Assembly: GCA_023266715.1 (NCBI GenBank)
Contig: JAHFPK010000123.1
Location: forward strand, 1-7,878
Reading direction: 5' to 3'
DNA: 7,878 nucleotides
Origin: Hyphomicrobiales bacterium
GTDB lineage: Bacteria > Pseudomonadota > Alphaproteobacteria > Rhizobiales > Aestuariivirgaceae
Of this stretch, positions 7,201 through 7,878 are shown piece after piece. Position numbers and translations under genes: made by a program. Each line of letters starts with the position of its first letter. Within the stretch, counting starts at the first letter, position 1. The notes below the pieces were generated by a model that was given only the letters and a program-made list of their open reading frames with translations, was not told where the DNA came from and searched no databases.

Positions 7201-7601
7201 GCCTGTTCCAATTCGATCAAAGTGCCGCAAAAATCCTTGGGGTGCAAAAACAACACAGGCTTGCCATGGGCACCGGTCTTTGGCTTGCCATCGCCGAGTA
7301 CCCGTGCCCCTTCAGCTATCAGCTTGTCACGGACAACCATGATGTCGGCCACTTCATAGCAAACATGATGCATGCCACCCGCCGGGTTTTTTTCGAGGAA
7401 AGTCTTGATGGGAGAATTTTCACCAAGAGGTTCCATAAGCTCGATCTTGGCATTGGGCAATTCCACAAAAACCACACGAACGCCATGCGCCAGCTCCACC
7501 TGGGGCGCTGAAACCTTTGCCCCCAGAACCGACGCATAGATTTTTGCGGCCTTCTCGAGATCAGGCACCGCAATGGCCACATGGTTCAATCGTCCAAGCA
7601 T
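7197..7601 (-). CDS. mce: Methylmalonyl-CoA epimerase
   Basis: Interconverts (S)- and (R)-methylmalonyl-CoA, the step between propionyl-CoA carboxylase and methylmalonyl-CoA mutase that feeds propionate, odd-chain fatty acid and some amino acid carbon into succinyl-CoA. The 134-residue product is a typical single-chain member of the VOC (glyoxalase/bleomycin resistance) superfamily with two beta-alpha-beta-beta-beta modules. Expected metal ligands are present: H7 in LNHVAIAVPDL, E54 in IELMEP, a His of the pair H78-H79 in GGMHHVCYEV, and E130 in GTLIELEQ. A GAGGG lies 8 bases upstream of the ATG. It is coupled by ATGA to the DUF1467 gene. Glyoxalase I is a possible confusion, but GGMHHVCYEV and the C-terminal HPKDFCGTLIELEQ favour the epimerase. 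Confidence 0.94.
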   Translation of the reverse strand: MLGRLNHVAIAVPDLEKAAKIYASVLGAKVSAPQVELAHGVRVVFVELPNAKIELMEPLGENSPIKTFLEKNPAGGMHHVCYEVADIMVVRDKLIAEGARVLGDGKPKTGAHGKPVLFLHPKDFCGTLIELEQA

Positions 7602-7620
7602 TCACTTATCCCTCTTCTTC

Positions 7621-7701
7621 TCTCCATGGTCGCACTTGATGCGACCACCCAGACTTTGCTCAAGAAGGGGTGGGGGTCGGGTCGTTGCCAGACCATGGAG
7701 A
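7621..7701. repeat. 11-bp inverted repeat around the mce leader
   Basis: TCTCCATGGTC at 7621-7631 and GACCATGGAGA at 7691-7701 are perfect reverse complements separated by 59 bases. The right arm lies close to the inner edge of the decayed repeat. The arms could be remnants of an element's ends, or the feet of a large cruciform. No transposase or target duplication is visible between them. Confidence 0.6.
7627..7647 (-). promoter_or_regulatory. Tight hairpin in the mce leader
   Basis: An 8-base perfect stem (TGGTCGCA with TGCGACCA) with a 5-base loop, 25 bases upstream of the mce start and just before its ribosome site. On the minus strand the stem runs into GGAGAGAAG with no U-run, so it is not an ordinary terminator. 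A 5' stabilising structure or a regulator binding site fits equally. One arm of the 11-base inverted repeat overlaps it, so two mutually exclusive folds are possible. Confidence 0.5.
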
Positions 7702-7737
7702 AATATGTGATGAGTTTCAACTCAACGACTTTAGACT

Positions 7738-7878
7738 CGCGCGCATCCCTGTCAATGCGGCCTTTGGGCGGGTACTGTCGCAATTTGACATTCCGCTTTT
7801 GCCCCCAACTGGACATTGCCAGCTTGGTGCACGACTGCCCCGATCATCAGGGCGGCTCTTGCCAATGATACCTTTTCG
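7738..7878 (-). repeat. Decayed copy of a dispersed Rhizobiales intergenic repeat
   Basis: Read on the minus strand in two frames, this stretch resembles conceptual peptides that I recall being annotated many times over as hypothetical proteins in Bradyrhizobium and relatives. One frame gives RAALMIGAVVHQAGNVQLGAKAE (family form ...GAVVHQAGNVRFGSKAD). Another gives MSSWGQKRNV followed by PPKGRIDRDAR (family forms MSAKGQKRT and PPKADIDRDAR). The similarity in more than one frame indicates conserved DNA, not a protein. Two degenerate units with the half-palindromic pattern ATGTCC...GCGGA lie at about 7787-7817 and 7751-7776. Resemblance ends after DRDAR near 7738; the right end runs off the window. 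No transposase gene is visible. The match is from memory and has not been searched. Confidence 0.6.

Noticed and set aside
7627..7647. mce leader hairpin as a Rho-independent terminator
   Set aside because: Neither strand has a T-run after the stem.
7586..7816. 76-codon minus-strand frame overlapping the mce start
   Set aside because: Its first part is the repeat-derived peptide (MSSWGQKR..., DRDAR), and it runs out of frame into mce; best explained as a spurious frame within a decayed repeat.
7581..7868. 95-codon plus-strand frame at the right edge
   Set aside because: It crosses the mce start, the leader hairpin and the repeat, with no domain, ribosome site or plausible composition.

Overview
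The window looks like core chromosome of an alphaproteobacterium, most likely Hyphomicrobiales (Rhizobiales). Three things suggest this: the order mce – DUF1467 – proS – lolC/E – lolD – dnaE on one strand, which I know from that group; a ~440-residue prolyl-tRNA synthetase without the inserted editing domain; and, at the right edge, a copy of a dispersed repeat that I recognise from rhizobial intergenic regions. No database could be searched, so this placement rests on recall.

All recognisable protein genes lie on the minus strand. Reading right to left: 7738-7878 holds the decayed repeat; 7602-7701 is the leader of mce, with a tight hairpin nested in a larger inverted repeat; mce (7197-7601, methylmalonyl-CoA epimerase) overlaps a small two-helix membrane protein of the DUF1467 family (6922-7200) by ATGA. 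A gap of about 320 bases follows. It carries a strong Rho-independent terminator whose T-run faces the plus strand, and a structured stretch that I interpret as a plus-strand small RNA of about 180 nt, divergent from proS. proS (5277-6602), the LolC/E permease (3967-5277) and lolD (3284-3967) then form a tightly coupled unit with one-base stop/start overlaps. After 39 bases dnaE (DNA polymerase III alpha) starts at 3244 and runs off the left edge with about 1081 residues visible.

Functionally these are housekeeping genes: proline charging of tRNA, release of outer-membrane lipoproteins from the inner membrane, chromosomal replication, and the epimerase step of propionyl-CoA catabolism. The accessory signals are confined to the two gaps. 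The unassigned structured RNA between proS and DUF1467 is the most promising candidate for something undescribed. Long open frames on the plus strand across dnaE are antisense shadows and are not annotated.
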